From positions 62,001 through 126,000 of the forward strand of contig NZ_CDCE01000031.1 of assembly GCF_000819805.1 (NCBI RefSeq): 64,000 bases of DNA, given 5' to 3'. The position numbers and the translations under genes are program-made. Numbering within the stretch: the first letter of the stretch is position 1; each line of letters begins with the position of its first letter. This document shows, in pieces, positions 47,548-60,207 of the stretch. Origin of the DNA: Aeromonas diversa CDC 2478-85 (lineage in GTDB: Bacteria > Pseudomonadota > Gammaproteobacteria > Enterobacterales > Aeromonadaceae). Under the pieces are notes generated by a model. The model saw only the letters and a list, made by a program, of their open reading frames with translations. It searched no databases and was not told where the DNA came from.

Positions 47548-48066
47548 ATGGCTGAGAAACGCAATATTTTCCTGGTAGGGCCCATGGGTGCGGGCAAGAG
47601 CACCATCGGCAGACATTTGGCTGAACAGCTGCATATGGAGTTCTACGACTCCGATCAGGAAATCGAACGCCGCAGCGGTGCCGACATCAGCTGGGTATTT
47701 GATGTCGAAGGAGAAGAGGGCTTTCGTGTTCGTGAAGAACGCGTGATTGGCGATCTCTCCGAGATGCAGGGGATTGTGCTGGCTACCGGCGGTGGTGCCA
47801 TCAAGAGCCGCGAGACCCGTAATCGCCTCTCCGCCCGTGGTATCGTCGTCTATCTCGAGACGACTATCGAGAAGCAGCTTGCGCGCACTCAGCGTGACAA
47901 GCGTCGCCCCTTGCTTCAGACCGAGGAGCCGCCACGCGAGGTGCTCGAGCGTCTGGCCGGGGAGCGCAACCCTCTCTATGAGGAGGTTGCCGACTTCGTC
48001 GTGCACACCGACGAGCAGAGCGCCAAGATAGTCGCAAACCAGATCGTCAAACTGATTGGTATGTAA
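47548..48066 (+). CDS. aroK: Shikimate kinase I
   Basis: A 172-residue P-loop kinase making shikimate 3-phosphate, fifth step of the aromatic pathway. Seen: Walker [10 protein letters not shown], the shikimate-binding [11 protein letters not shown] and FRVREERVI, the GGG loop [11 protein letters not shown], and the lid RDKRRPLL. Length and wording fit AroK rather than AroL. Head of aroK-aroB-damX-dam-rpe-gph-trpS, the same order as E. coli. Confidence 0.97.
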   Translation: MAEKRNIFLVGPMGAGKSTIGRHLAEQLHMEFYDSDQEIERRSGADISWVFDVEGEEGFRVREERVIGDLSEMQGIVLATGGGAIKSRETRNRLSARGIVVYLETTIEKQLARTQRDKRRPLLQTEEPPREVLERLAGERNPLYEEVADFVVHTDEQSAKIVANQIVKLIGM

Positions 48067-48080
48067 ACACGGAGAGGGCC

Positions 48081-49160
48081 ATGGAAAGGTTGGTCGTAGA
48101 GTTGGGTGAGCGTTCCTATCCTATCGAGATCGGTGCGGGTCTGTTGCAGTCTCCGGACCTGTATCGTCAGGTCATCAAGGGGCGACGCGTCATGGTTGTC
48201 ACCAATGAGACCGTGGCCCCTCTCTATCTTGAGACCCTCCAGGCCCAGCTTGTCGATTATCGGGTCGACACGCTGCTATTGCCCGATGGTGAAGCCTACA
48301 AGAGCCTCGCCACCTTCGAGCGGGTGATGAGCGCGCTGCTCGAGGGCAATCACGGCCGCGACACGACTCTTATCGCTCTCGGTGGCGGCGTCATCGGCGA
48401 TCTGGTCGGATTCGCCGCCGCCTGCTATCAGCGCGGCGTGCCCTTCATTCAGGTGCCGACCACCCTGCTCTCTCAGGTTGACTCCTCTGTGGGTGGCAAA
48501 ACGGCCGTCAATCATCCGCTCGGTAAGAACATGATCGGGGCCTTCTACCAGCCCAAGTCGGTCATCATCGATATCGACTGCCTCGCCACCCTGCCCGAGC
48601 GCGAGTTTGCCGCCGGCATGGCTGAGGTGATCAAGTACGGCATCATCTGGGACAACGCGTTCTTTGTCTGGCTCGAGCAGAACATGACTCGTCTGCAGCG
48701 ACTCGACAGCGAGGCGCTGACGCAGGCGATTCTGCGCTGCTGTGCCATCAAGGCCGAGGTGGTGGCCGAGGACGAGACCGAATCCGGAGTGCGGGCTCTG
48801 CTCAATCTGGGCCATACCTTTGGTCACGCCATCGAGGCGGAGATGGGCTACGGTAACTGGTTGCACGGCGAAGCGGTCGCAGCAGGCACCATGCTGGCTG
48901 CCGATACGGCTGTGCTGTGCGGCATGATGAGTGAGGGCGAGCGTGAGCGCATTCGTCACTTACTCCTGGCTGCACGTCTGCCGGTGCATGCCCCCGAGGA
49001 GATGGACGCGGCTGCCTTCATCGCCCATATGCGACGGGACAAGAAGGTGCTTAATGGTACTCTGCGTCTGGTATTACCTCGTGGCATAGGGCAGGCTGAA
49101 GTGGTCTCTCACGTGACCGAGGCGCAACTGGCCCAAGTCATCGAGCAAGCGCGTGGCTGA
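48081..49160 (+). CDS. aroB: 3-dehydroquinate synthase
   Basis: A 359-residue NAD-dependent, metal-requiring cyclase for the second shikimate-pathway step (DAHP to 3-dehydroquinate). Seen: [17 protein letters not shown], the NAD-binding [55 protein letters not shown] and the metal ligands in [26 protein letters not shown]. It starts 14 bases after aroK; its stop overlaps the damX start by eight bases. Confidence 0.98.
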   Translation: MERLVVELGERSYPIEIGAGLLQSPDLYRQVIKGRRVMVVTNETVAPLYLETLQAQLVDYRVDTLLLPDGEAYKSLATFERVMSALLEGNHGRDTTLIALGGGVIGDLVGFAAACYQRGVPFIQVPTTLLSQVDSSVGGKTAVNHPLGKNMIGAFYQPKSVIIDIDCLATLPEREFAAGMAEVIKYGIIWDNAFFVWLEQNMTRLQRLDSEALTQAILRCCAIKAEVVAEDETESGVRALLNLGHTFGHAIEAEMGYGNWLHGEAVAAGTMLAADTAVLCGMMSEGERERIRHLLLAARLPVHAPEEMDAAAFIAHMRRDKKVLNGTLRLVLPRGIGQAEVVSHVTEAQLAQVIEQARG

Positions 49161-50643
49161 TATAAAACAACTGCAACTGCCGAGTCAGCGTCAGTTGGTC
49201 GATCGGGTGCTGCATCTGGTCGAGTTTGATTCCCCTTTCGTACTGGTTAGCGGTCGGCCAGGCTCTGGCCGCTCCACCCTGTGCGAGCAGATCCTCGGAC
49301 AACTGCCGGACACGCTGCGCCCGGTGACACTGATCCCGAACTCGGCCATGAAGATGGAAACGGTACGTGAGTACCTGTTGCGTCAGATGGTGCCCTCACC
49401 CCTCTTCAATCCTGCCGATGCCTTGGCCGACAGTTTCTTGCGCATGGCGCAGGGACTAAGGCAGCAGCTGGTGATCCTGATTGACGGTGTAGACAGGCTG
49501 CCTCGAGAGCTGCTGTCCGAGTTGTGGGCATTGATGCTGGCCAATGACACCTTGCCACAGCCCCATCGTCTTGCCATCCTGCTCACCGCCGATGAGCAAT
49601 GGGTTCGGCAGCACCGTCCTCAGCTCAAGGGGAGGGCATTGCCCGCTCTGGAGGTGGAGATGGCACCGCTGACCGCTCCCGAGCAGAAGATTTTTCTCTA
49701 TGAGAAGGGCAATCAACTCAAGGTGCCCTCTCTGTTGCTGACCAAAGAAAAGGTGGCCGAGATCCTGGCTTCGGCCAAGGGGCACCCGGCCACCATCATG
49801 ATGTCTCTGGAGGAGCTGATGAGCGATCGTCGACCGCGTAAACGTCCGGAACCCTTTCCTGTTCGCAAGGCGGCCATCGGGTTGGCGGCGACCGCCGTGA
49901 TATTGCTGGGATTGACCTATCTGGTGCCCGCGATTATGGGGGGCAAGGCTGACACACCCAAGGTTGAGAACATCTCCGGCACCTTGCCTGCCCCAGTGCC
50001 GACTGAGCCGGTTTCCACTGAGCAGAGTCAGCCTGCCACGCCGACGGCGCCGAGTAACCCGGCTGCGGTCGTTCAGGAGTGGAAGTCGGAGCAACCAACT
50101 CTGCCCGAGCAGGTGAAGAGTGCCACCCTCACCACTGAGACCCACAACTACGAGGGACGCCGTGTGGTGATCGGCGACGAAGTGGTGGAGCAACTGATGA
50201 AGAACAAGCCGGTCAGCGGCGCTCTGCCCACCGAGGTGGAGCAGGCCGTGGTGCCCGGCAAACCGGTGAGTGAGGTGCCAAGCGCCTCGGTTAAGACTCC
50301 TGTTCCTGTTCCTGCCCCTGCCGCCAAGCCCGACCGGCAGACGCTGAGTGTGACCCCGGCCAGCACCCTCAATCAAAAGCGTAGCAACCACTTCAGCGTG
50401 CAGCTGATGGGGGCAAGCAACATGAAGGCGGTCGAGGAATTTGTCGCTACCCATCAGCTGGCAGGTCAGGTTTGGGTCTATCAGACCAAGTTCAAGGGAA
50501 CCCCTTGGTACGTCGTCATCAAGGGTGATTACGCCACTCTGGAGCTGGCACGGGCCGCCGTGCGGCAACTACCGCCTGCTCTGCTCAAGGAGCAGCCCTG
50601 GCCAAAGTCATTTGCCCAAGTGAAGAAAGAATTGAAGAAATAG
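49153..50643 (+). CDS. damX: DamX: ATPase-like domain plus SPOR cell-division protein
   Basis: A 496-residue inner-membrane protein. Order: N-terminal AAA/ExeA-like domain with P-loop [12 protein letters not shown] (34-42) and Walker B-like LVILIDGVD (106-114); one helix ([21 protein letters not shown], about 245-265); a long Pro/Thr/Glu-rich periplasmic linker; and a C-terminal SPOR domain (about 415-490, [19 protein letters not shown]) that binds denuded glycan at the septum. Odd: the Walker A lysine is arginine (R40), so nucleotide hydrolysis may be lost. Start is GTG overlapping aroB. Role in division is inferred from E. coli DamX. Confidence 0.92.
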   Translation: MADIKQLQLPSQRQLVDRVLHLVEFDSPFVLVSGRPGSGRSTLCEQILGQLPDTLRPVTLIPNSAMKMETVREYLLRQMVPSPLFNPADALADSFLRMAQGLRQQLVILIDGVDRLPRELLSELWALMLANDTLPQPHRLAILLTADEQWVRQHRPQLKGRALPALEVEMAPLTAPEQKIFLYEKGNQLKVPSLLLTKEKVAEILASAKGHPATIMMSLEELMSDRRPRKRPEPFPVRKAAIGLAATAVILLGLTYLVPAIMGGKADTPKVENISGTLPAPVPTEPVSTEQSQPATPTAPSNPAAVVQEWKSEQPTLPEQVKSATLTTETHNYEGRRVVIGDEVVEQLMKNKPVSGALPTEVEQAVVPGKPVSEVPSASVKTPVPVPAPAAKPDRQTLSVTPASTLNQKRSNHFSVQLMGASNMKAVEEFVATHQLAGQVWVYQTKFKGTPWYVVIKGDYATLELARAAVRQLPPALLKEQPWPKSFAQVKKELKK

Positions 50644-50648
50644 CTCGG

Positions 50649-50676
50649 AAAAGGGGGTAAACTTCGCCCCCTTTCG
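50649..50676 (+). terminator. Hairpin between damX and dam
   Basis: AAAGGGGG / CCCCCTTT stem with a TAAACTTCG loop, then CGGG. Weak tail; likely partial termination inside the operon. Confidence 0.55.
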
Positions 50677-50702
50677 GGCCTCACTCCACTCACCGGAACT
50701 CC

Positions 50703-51581
50703 ATGAAAAAAACGCGTGCCTTCCTGAAATGGGCCGGGGGCAAGTTCTCCCTGATCGAAGAGATTGCCGAGCGGCTGCCCGAGGGGCGCGTGTTGCTGGA
50801 GCCGTTTGTCGGTGCCGGCTCCGTGTTTCTGAACACAGACTTCGAAGAGTATGTGCTCAACGACATCAATCCTGACCTCATCGACTTCTATAACCATCTC
50901 AAGTATTCCCCGGATCGCCTGATTGGTGAGGCGCGGCGCTGGTTTGAACCCGAGTTCAACAACAAGGCCGCCTACTACCGTTTACGCACCCAGTTCAATC
51001 AGGCCAGCGACAGTCTCGAGCGGGCTCAGCTGTTTCTTTACCTGAATCGACACGGTTTTAACGGTCTGTGCCGTTACAACAAGAAGGGCGGCTTCAACGT
51101 CCCCTTCGGCTCCTACAAGAAGCCCTATTTCCCGGAAAAAGAGCTGTGGCTGTTCGCCGAGAAGGCCAAGAAGGCCACCTTCATCTGCGAGAGCTATGTG
51201 GACGCCATGGCCCGCGCCGAGTCCGACTGGGTCATCTATTGCGATCCCCCTTATGCCCCCCTCTCTACCACTGCCAGCTTCACCAGCTATGCAGCCAGTG
51301 GCTTCACTCTGGACGATCAGGCCGTGCTGGCCCGAGTCGCGAGGCACACGGCGGCTGAGAAAGGTGTACCGGTACTCATCAGCAACCACGACATCGAGTT
51401 GACCCGCGAACTCTATCGCGGTGCCCGCCTCGACGAGGTGCAGGTCAAGCGCACCATCAGTCGAAATGGCGGTGGGCGTAACAAGGTGGCCGAGCTGCTC
51501 GCACTCTACCTGCCCGGTATCTCGCCCGAGCAGGGTTGGTATCCCGAGGCGCCTCACTCAGAGCCCGCCCGGCCGGCGTGA
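50703..51581 (+). CDS. dam: DNA adenine methylase Dam (GATC)
   Basis: A 292-residue methyltransferase that methylates adenine in GATC and so guides MutHLS repair, replication timing and gene expression. Seen: AdoMet motif FLKWAGGKFSLI, LEPFVGAGSVFLN, FNGLCRYNKKGGFNVPFG and the catalytic DPPY at 181-184, the same number as in E. coli. The C-terminus carries about 14 extra residues (EAPHSEPARPA). It sits in the conserved damX-dam-rpe order. Confidence 0.97.
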   Translation: MKKTRAFLKWAGGKFSLIEEIAERLPEGRVLLEPFVGAGSVFLNTDFEEYVLNDINPDLIDFYNHLKYSPDRLIGEARRWFEPEFNNKAAYYRLRTQFNQASDSLERAQLFLYLNRHGFNGLCRYNKKGGFNVPFGSYKKPYFPEKELWLFAEKAKKATFICESYVDAMARAESDWVIYCDPPYAPLSTTASFTSYAASGFTLDDQAVLARVARHTAAEKGVPVLISNHDIELTRELYRGARLDEVQVKRTISRNGGGRNKVAELLALYLPGISPEQGWYPEAPHSEPARPA

Positions 51582-51656
51582 TTCGGCCTCGTCTCGGCTC
51601 GGGCTTTGCGGTAAAATTGCGCCGTTTTTGTGCCCCGCAGCCAATGGATGACGCCG

Positions 51657-52331
51657 ATGAAAGACTTTCTGATTGCCCCTTCGATCCTCTCAGCCGACTT
51701 TGCCCGCCTGGGTGAGGACGTGACCAAGGTGTTGGCCGCCGGTGCCGATGTGGTTCACTTCGATGTGATGGACAACCACTATGTGCCCAACCTGACCATT
51801 GGACCCATGGTGTGCCAGGCCCTGCGTGACTATGGCATCGAGGCGCCCATCGATGTGCATCTGATGGTCAAGCCGGTCGATCGTATCATCCCCGACTTCG
51901 CCAAGGCCGGTGCGTCTCTCATCACCTTCCACCCCGAAGCCTCTGATCACATCGACCGCACCCTGGGGCTCATCAAGGAGCAGGGCTGCCAGGCCGGCCT
52001 GGTGTTCAATCCGGCGACCCCCCTTTTCCACCTGGACCATGTGATGGACAAGCTGGACGTGATCCTGCTGATGTCGGTCAACCCGGGCTTCGGCGGTCAG
52101 AGTTTCATTCCTGGCACTCTCGACAAGCTGCGCCAGGTGCGCCGTCTGATCGACGAGAGTGGCCGTGACATCCGCCTCGAGATCGATGGTGGCGTCAAGG
52201 TCGATAACATTCGCGAGATCGCCGAAGCCGGCGCCGACATGTTCGTGGCAGGCTCTGCCATCTTCGGCAAGCCCGACTACAAGGCGGTGATCGATCAGAT
52301 GCGTACGGAGCTGGCCCATGTCCGTCGTTGA
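51657..52331 (+). CDS. rpe: Ribulose-5-phosphate 3-epimerase
   Basis: A 224-residue TIM-barrel metal enzyme interconverting ribulose-5-P and xylulose-5-P. Seen: [56 protein letters not shown] and [12 protein letters not shown], all family active-site loops. I chose the ATG at 51657, which aligns with the E. coli start; upstream in-frame ATGs lack conservation. Overlaps gph by 14 bases. Confidence 0.98.
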   Translation: MKDFLIAPSILSADFARLGEDVTKVLAAGADVVHFDVMDNHYVPNLTIGPMVCQALRDYGIEAPIDVHLMVKPVDRIIPDFAKAGASLITFHPEASDHIDRTLGLIKEQGCQAGLVFNPATPLFHLDHVMDKLDVILLMSVNPGFGGQSFIPGTLDKLRQVRRLIDESGRDIRLEIDGGVKVDNIREIAEAGADMFVAGSAIFGKPDYKAVIDQMRTELAHVRR

Positions 52332-52989
52332 GCGCCCCTTCGATCTCGTCCTGTTCGATCTCGATGGCACCCTGATCGACAGCGTTCCCCAGCTGGCGCT
52401 GGCGGTTAATCGTATGCTGGTTGAGTGTGGTTTTGATGAGGTGCCCGAGGCGCTGGTGCGAACCTGGGTCGGGAACGGTGCCGATAAGCTGGTACAGCGT
52501 GCCCTGCAGCATGTCGGTGCCGGCGAAGAGCTGTTTGCCACTGCCCGTCCCGCCTTCGGCCGCCATTACGACGCCTGCCTGTTGGAAGGTCTTGAGATGT
52601 ACCAAGGGGTGGCCGCCACCCTGGCACGCCTCGATGCGGCCGGTTACCGCCTGGCCGTGGTGACCAACAAGCCGACCTCTTTCGTACAGCCGATCCTCGA
52701 TGCCCTCGATATCGGCCGCCACTTTGCCCTCTGGCTCGGTGGCAACTGCCTGCCCGAGAAGAAGCCCCATCCCGCGCCCCTGCTGCACGCCTGCCACGAG
52801 TTGCAGGTGGCTGCGACGCGCACCCTCATGGTTGGCGATTCCGAAAACGACGTGTTGGCGGCCAAGGCGGCTGGCATGCAGGTAGTGGGTCTCACCTATG
52901 GCTACAACTACGGGCGCCCGATTGCCGACTCCCAACCCGATTGGGTCTTTGAACACTTTTCCGGGCTGGATACGATCCTGCCCGGTTAA
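52318..52989 (+). CDS. gph: Phosphoglycolate phosphatase
   Basis: A 223-residue HAD hydrolase that removes 2-phosphoglycolate formed during DNA repair. Seen: motif [12 protein letters not shown] with two catalytic aspartates, motif [10 protein letters not shown], motif III lysine in [12 protein letters not shown] and motif [17 protein letters not shown]. The start lies inside rpe, 14 bases before its stop, so translation is coupled. Confidence 0.97.
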   Translation: MSVVERPFDLVLFDLDGTLIDSVPQLALAVNRMLVECGFDEVPEALVRTWVGNGADKLVQRALQHVGAGEELFATARPAFGRHYDACLLEGLEMYQGVAATLARLDAAGYRLAVVTNKPTSFVQPILDALDIGRHFALWLGGNCLPEKKPHPAPLLHACHELQVAATRTLMVGDSENDVLAAKAAGMQVVGLTYGYNYGRPIADSQPDWVFEHFSGLDTILPG

Positions 52990-53007
52990 TAAAGGAACTC
53001 ACACTCT

Positions 53008-54012
53008 ATGGCTAAACCAATCGTACTGAGCGGCGCCCAGCCCTCGGGCCAACTCACCATCGGTAACTACATGGGGGCCTTGCGTCAGTGGGTCAACATG
53101 CAGGACGACTATGACTGCCTCTACTGCATCGTCGATATGCATGCCGTCACCGTGCGCCAGGATCCCCTGGCCCTGCGCAAGGCGTGCCTCGATGCGGCGG
53201 CGCTCTACCTGGCAGTCGGTATCGATCCCAAGAAGAGCACCGTCTTCATTCAGTCTCATGTACCTCAGCACGCCGAGCTGGGGTGGGTTCTCAACTGCTA
53301 CACCCAGATGGGCGAGCTGTCACGGATGACCCAATTCAAGGACAAGTCGGCCCGTTTCGAGAACAACGTTAACGTCGGTCTGTTCGGTTACCCGGTGCTG
53401 ATGGCCGCCGATATCCTGCTCTATCAGGCCAACCAGGTGCCGGTCGGTAATGACCAGAAGCAGCATCTGGAACTGACCCGCGACATCGCCTATCGCTTCA
53501 ACAGCCTCTATGGTGAGGTCTTCACCATGCCGGACCCCTTCATCCCGACCGAAGGGGCACGGGTGATGAGCCTGCAAGACCCGACCAAGAAGATGTCCAA
53601 GTCCGATGATAACGAGGCCAACTTCATCGGCCTGTTGGAAGATCCCAAGCAGATCGCCAAGAAGATCAAGCGTGCGGTCACCGACTCCGACAACCCGCCC
53701 GTGGTGCGCTTCGATGTCGAGAACAAACCCGGCGTCTCCAACCTGTTGACCCTGATGTCCGGCGCGACCGGTCGCTCCATCCCGGAGCTGGTCGAGCACT
53801 TCGATGGCAAGATGTACGGTCATCTCAAGGGAGAGTGTGCCGACGCCGTGGTGGCCATGCTCGAGCCGATGCAGGCCCGTTTCCACGAGCTGCGCCAGGA
53901 TGAGGCGTTGCTGCTCTCCATTTTGGCGCAAGGCGCACAAAAGGCGCGTGAAAGGGCTGAAAAAACTCTTTCCAGAGTATATGATGTAATCGGCTTCGTT
54001 CCTCGAGCCTGA
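53008..54012 (+). CDS. trpS: Tryptophanyl-tRNA synthetase
   Basis: A 334-residue class I synthetase for tRNA-Trp. Seen: the HIGH-type motif as TIGNYMGAL after SGAQPSGQL, the specificity block [36 protein letters not shown] and the KMSKS loop in [13 protein letters not shown]. It follows gph by 18 bases and ends the aroK-trpS block. Confidence 0.98.
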   Translation: MAKPIVLSGAQPSGQLTIGNYMGALRQWVNMQDDYDCLYCIVDMHAVTVRQDPLALRKACLDAAALYLAVGIDPKKSTVFIQSHVPQHAELGWVLNCYTQMGELSRMTQFKDKSARFENNVNVGLFGYPVLMAADILLYQANQVPVGNDQKQHLELTRDIAYRFNSLYGEVFTMPDPFIPTEGARVMSLQDPTKKMSKSDDNEANFIGLLEDPKQIAKKIKRAVTDSDNPPVVRFDVENKPGVSNLLTLMSGATGRSIPELVEHFDGKMYGHLKGECADAVVAMLEPMQARFHELRQDEALLLSILAQGAQKARERAEKTLSRVYDVIGFVPRA

Positions 54013-54140
54013 CATACTGGGAAGGTGTAGTAGAAGAGAGCTGGGTTATGACCTGGCTTTCTTTGTTTTTGTTGCCGACAATGGTCACTGATGGATCGAT
54101 TGCCGAATATTCCCGTTCAAAGTAATTCTATTGAGAAAGC

Positions 54141-54356
54141 ATGACCGCTCACGCCGACATACCCATGACCGAATTGGAAGACAAGGGGCACTGGCTCCGT
54201 AAATTCCGTAAGGCAAAGAACGTAAATACCCTGCAACTGATGGTCTCCAATGCCATCGACAGACATCACACCATGCCCTCGGTGGCCGCTGCCATCTATC
54301 TGGCCGAGTGCCAACGCGAGCGTGAGCTGGAGCAAGGGCGTCTGCTGGATCGTTAA
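54141..54356 (+). CDS. Small conserved-looking protein, unknown
   Basis: A 71-residue protein that I do not recognise. It is charged and probably helical, with GHWLRKFRKAKNVNTLQLMVSNAIDRH in the middle and AIYLAECQRERELEQGRLLDR at the end; no signal or membrane segment. Weak ribosome site GAGAAAG before the ATG. It fills the 480-base gap between trpS and pabA on their strand. Codon use looks like the neighbours, and a real gene is likelier than not, but this rests on composition alone. Confidence 0.6.
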   Translation: MTAHADIPMTELEDKGHWLRKFRKAKNVNTLQLMVSNAIDRHHTMPSVAAAIYLAECQRERELEQGRLLDR

Positions 54357-54491
54357 GCGGGCCCCCCTCTGTTTTGTGTGCCGGGCTGCCCGGGTGCACC
54401 TGGAAGGACCGTTTATCCCTGCGTCCAACCGTGTCAGAATGTGCCCCCGCCGGGCCAGCCTTGTCCCTTAGCCGAGTGTGTTCGCCTTTCT

Positions 54492-55076
54492 ATGTTGCTG
54501 CTTATCGATAACTACGACTCGTTTACCTGGAACCTGGTGCAATATTTTGGGGCGCTGGGCACCGAGGTCGTGGTGCGCCGCAACGATGAGATCACCCTGG
54601 ACGGAATTGCCGACCTGGCTCCGGATCATCTCGTTATTTCCCCCGGCCCCTGCACCCCCAATGAAGCGGGGATCTCTCTCGAGGCGATCCGTCACTTTGC
54701 CGGGCAGTTACCCATTCTCGGAGTCTGTCTTGGTCATCAGTCCCTGGCCCAGGCGTTTGGTGCCAGAGTGGTGCGTGCCCGCCGGGTGATGCACGGTAAA
54801 ACCTCTGCCATTCGTCACACGGGGGAGGGGGTGTTTCGCGGCCTGGCCGATCCCCTGACCGTGACCCGCTATCATTCGCTGGTGGTGGAGTGGGACTCCC
54901 TGCCCGATGCGTTGGCGGTCACCGCCTGGAGCCAGGATGAGCAAGGGCGTCCCGACGAGATCATGGGGCTGCGGCATCAATCTCTTAACATTGAGGGGGT
55001 GCAGTTTCATCCGGAGAGCATTCTCAGCCAGCAGGGACTCGATCTGTTGGCCAATTTTGTCGGCGCCGCCCGCTGA
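54492..55076 (+). CDS. pabA: Aminodeoxychorismate synthase glutaminase PabA
   Basis: A 194-residue class I glutamine amidotransferase that supplies ammonia to PabB in folate synthesis, and can serve anthranilate synthase in some species. Seen: [30 protein letters not shown], the nucleophile C79 in GVCLGHQ, and the His-Glu pair in VQFHPESIL. Position directly before argD is the E. coli pabA-argD order, which favours PabA over TrpG. The longer open frame upstream of 54492 is not conserved. Confidence 0.95.
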   Translation: MLLLIDNYDSFTWNLVQYFGALGTEVVVRRNDEITLDGIADLAPDHLVISPGPCTPNEAGISLEAIRHFAGQLPILGVCLGHQSLAQAFGARVVRARRVMHGKTSAIRHTGEGVFRGLADPLTVTRYHSLVVEWDSLPDALAVTAWSQDEQGRPDEIMGLRHQSLNIEGVQFHPESILSQQGLDLLANFVGAAR

Positions 55077-55125
55077 TTTCGTGATTTTCCTCGCAATTTT
55101 GATGTCAGATTCGCGTTCCCTCGCC

Positions 55126-55139
55126 TGATATTTTATTCA
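55126..55139 (+). promoter_or_regulatory. Weak ArgR-box-like sequence
   Basis: TGATATTTTATTCA matches the ARG-box core TGAAT-N4-ATTCA at eight of ten defined bases, upstream of argD. Single weak box; no clear partner at the usual spacing, so support is low. Confidence 0.3.
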
Positions 55140-55237
55140 TTCCTCATTACCGCCATATTGGGTCTTGCCAAGCAAGCCTGCTCCGTTATGCAATAGGCCC
55201 GCCTATTTTCTCATGCCCTGTCGAACATTGTTTGCCT

Positions 55238-55273
55238 AAGTCCGGCAGGTTGCAGACTTTTTTCTTTTTTTTT
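55238..55273 (+). terminator. Possible terminator in the pabA-argD gap
   Basis: AAGTC (55238-55242) and GACTT (55255-55259) with an inner GCA/TGC pair form a small hairpin directly followed by a 16-base T-run broken by one C (55258-55273). It may end pabA transcription or the transcript of a small RNA. Confidence 0.5.
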
Positions 55274-55280
55274 GTGATAA

Positions 55281-56564
<1,284 letters not shown>

Positions 56565-56574
56565 TCCTGTATTG

Positions 56575-56615
56575 AGGCGGGGAGATGATCCTGGCAGGAG
56601 CCGGGATCCCCGCCT
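56575..56615 (+). other. Hairpin between argD and astA
   Basis: AGGCGGGGA (56575-56583) pairs with TCCCCGCCT (56607-56615) with inner GGGATCCC sequence. No T-run, so it may act in RNA processing or stability and set different argD and astA levels. Confidence 0.45.
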
Positions 56616-56641
56616 GTCGTCAATCAAGGGAGTTGTCATAC

Positions 56642-57661
56642 ATGTTGGTTATTCGCCCCATAGAGCAGAAAGATTTTGCGGGCCTCAAGACCTGTGCCAT
56701 CGAGTCCGGCACCGGCATGACCTCGCTGCCGGTCAACGACGAGTTGCTGCAGCGCAAGATCGATGCATCCATGCAGACCTTCTCCGATAAGCCGGCCGGC
56801 AAGGGAGATTGCCTCTACTTCTTCGTGGCCGAGGATCTCGAGACCGGCGAGATGGTCGGAACCTGCGCCATCGACGCCGCCGTCGGGCTCTCCCAGCCCT
56901 TCTACAACTACCACATCGGCAAGGTGGTGCACTCCTCGCCCAAGCTCGGCATCTACAACGTGGTCGAGACGCTGACGCTCTCCAACGACTACACCGGCAG
57001 CACCGAGCTCTGCACCCTGTTCCTGCGCGAATGTGCCCGTGAGGGGCAGAACGGGCGACTGCTCTCCAAGCACCGTTTCCTGTTTATGGCAGAGCATCAG
57101 GAGTTGTTCGACAACACCGTCTTCGCCGAGATGCGCGGTGTCTCCGATGAAGAGGGCCATAGCCCCTTCTATGAGTGGTTGCAGACCCACTTCTTCTCCC
57201 TCGACTTCCCGACCGTGGACTACCTGACCGGCATCGGCAAAAAGAGATTCATCGCCGAACTGATGCCCAAGTACCCCATCTACGTAAACCTGCTCTCCGA
57301 TGCGGCCCGCGCCGTCATCGGCAAGACTCACGATAAGACCCGTCCGGCTATCAAGATGCTGCACGATGAAGGCTTCGTGAACCGCGGTTATGTGGACATC
57401 TTCGATGCCGGCCCCGCCGTGGAGTGCGAGCTGCAGAACATTCGCAGCGTGCGCCGCAGTCGCCGTCTGTCGGTGCAGGTGGGCGATCCGGTGGGTGGGC
57501 AGCCCTTCCTCATCTGCAACAACCGTTTCAGCCAGTATCGTGCCTGCTACGGTAGCATCAGCATCAACCCCGACACCCACGAGGCCATTATTCCGCCCAA
57601 GATGGCGGCGGCCCTCAAGGTGCAGGACGGGGACATGGTGCGGGTGGTTGAACTCGACTGA
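56642..57661 (+). CDS. astA: Arginine N-succinyltransferase AstA
   Basis: A 339-residue acyltransferase moving succinyl from succinyl-CoA to arginine, the first AST step. Seen: family blocks VIRPIEQKDFAGLKTCAIESGTGMTSLPVND, the GNAT-like core SSPKLGIYNVVETLTLSNDYTGSTELCTLFL, and RFLFMAEHQELFDNTVFAEMRG. I chose the ATG at 56642, with AGGGAG about eight bases upstream; the frame before it reads through the hairpin. Operon argD-astA-astD. Confidence 0.96.
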   Translation: MLVIRPIEQKDFAGLKTCAIESGTGMTSLPVNDELLQRKIDASMQTFSDKPAGKGDCLYFFVAEDLETGEMVGTCAIDAAVGLSQPFYNYHIGKVVHSSPKLGIYNVVETLTLSNDYTGSTELCTLFLRECAREGQNGRLLSKHRFLFMAEHQELFDNTVFAEMRGVSDEEGHSPFYEWLQTHFFSLDFPTVDYLTGIGKKRFIAELMPKYPIYVNLLSDAARAVIGKTHDKTRPAIKMLHDEGFVNRGYVDIFDAGPAVECELQNIRSVRRSRRLSVQVGDPVGGQPFLICNNRFSQYRACYGSISINPDTHEAIIPPKMAAALKVQDGDMVRVVELD

Positions 57662-57689
57662 TGATTTGCCGGGCGAGGGTCCGGTGTGA

Positions 57690-59180
<1,491 letters not shown>

Positions 59181-59238
59181 AACAAGGGGGGCCCATGAAG
59201 GCGCCCCGGTTTGTACCCCGCAAGCAAAGGAAAGAGAG

Positions 59239-60036
59239 ATGCAAAAGGATATCGAGACCCTGTTCGGTCATCTGTGGGACAACTACATCAAGGTCACCCC
59301 GAGCGCCCACAAGGTGCACGCACTGCTGGGCGGTGGCGAGCCCATCGTCAACGATCATGTCGCCTTCCGTACCTTCAACCTGCCCAAGGTGGGGTTGGAG
59401 AAGCTGGCGGCCCACTTCCTGGCCCTGGGCTATGAGGAGAAGGGGCAGTACGAATTCAAGGCCAAGAAGCTCAAGGCCAAGCATTTCGAGCACAAGGATC
59501 CGGATGCCCCCAAGGTCTTCATCAGCGAGTTGAAGGTGGAGGAGCTCAGTGCCCCGGCCCAGGCCATCATCCAGTCTCTTGTTGATCAGGTGCCCGACTA
59601 TCTGACCGATGCCCCGGCCTTCCTCTATGCCGGCGCCCCGTGGCGCGTCTCCTACGCCGACTACCAGACCCTGCTGGCCGAGAGCGAGTACGCCGCCTGG
59701 ATGGCCGCCTGGGGCTATCGCGCCAACCACTTCACCGTCAGCATCAACCGTCTTCGCGACTTTGACACCATAGAGGCGGTCAATGCGGCCCTGAAGAACG
59801 CCGGCTTCGTGCTCAACTCGGTTGGTGGTGAGGTGAAGGGCGATCCGGAAGTGATGCTGGAGCAGTCCTCCACCATGGCCGACAAGGCCGATGTGGCCTT
59901 TACCGACGGGGTGAAGACTATCCCGAGCTGTTTCTACGAGTTTGCCCTGCGCTACCCGCAGGCCGACGGCATCCTCTACCCGGGCTTCGTCGAAGCCTCG
60001 GCCGACAAGATCTTCGAGTCGACCAACGCCATGTAA
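59239..60036 (+). CDS. DUF1338 family protein in the arginine operon
   Basis: A 265-residue protein of the DUF1338 family, which includes HglS, the metal-dependent 2-oxoadipate dioxygenase/decarboxylase of Pseudomonas lysine catabolism. Possible metal ligands are His in NDHVAFRTFNL, His in NHFTVSIN and Glu in SCFYEFALRYP. It is shorter than HglS, which has over 450 residues. It follows astD by 58 bases with AAAGAGAG as ribosome site, so it belongs to the argD-astA-astD operon. Its substrate is unknown; a keto acid linked to arginine or lysine breakdown is inferred. Confidence 0.88.
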   Translation: MQKDIETLFGHLWDNYIKVTPSAHKVHALLGGGEPIVNDHVAFRTFNLPKVGLEKLAAHFLALGYEEKGQYEFKAKKLKAKHFEHKDPDAPKVFISELKVEELSAPAQAIIQSLVDQVPDYLTDAPAFLYAGAPWRVSYADYQTLLAESEYAAWMAAWGYRANHFTVSINRLRDFDTIEAVNAALKNAGFVLNSVGGEVKGDPEVMLEQSSTMADKADVAFTDGVKTIPSCFYEFALRYPQADGILYPGFVEASADKIFESTNAM

Positions 60037-60037
60037 T

Positions 60038-60067
60038 CGCGGGCGCCCTCGGGCGCCTTGTTTTTTC
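60038..60067 (+). terminator. Terminator of the argD-astAD operon
   Basis: GGGCGCC-CTC-GGGCGCC-type stem (GGCGCC pairs with GGCGCC) then TTGTTTTTT, just after the DUF1338 stop. Confidence 0.85.
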
Positions 60068-60207
60068 TCTCCCCGCCACAAGCTTTACGCGCCCTTGACG
60101 GCGCCGTTCAATCCCTTTGGTTAGTATCTCCTTGCCTGCATGATGGCCTGCGACAAGCACGCACCCAACAGGGTCTGCTTGTTCCATTTTCTGCGAGGAG
60201 TCGTTCT

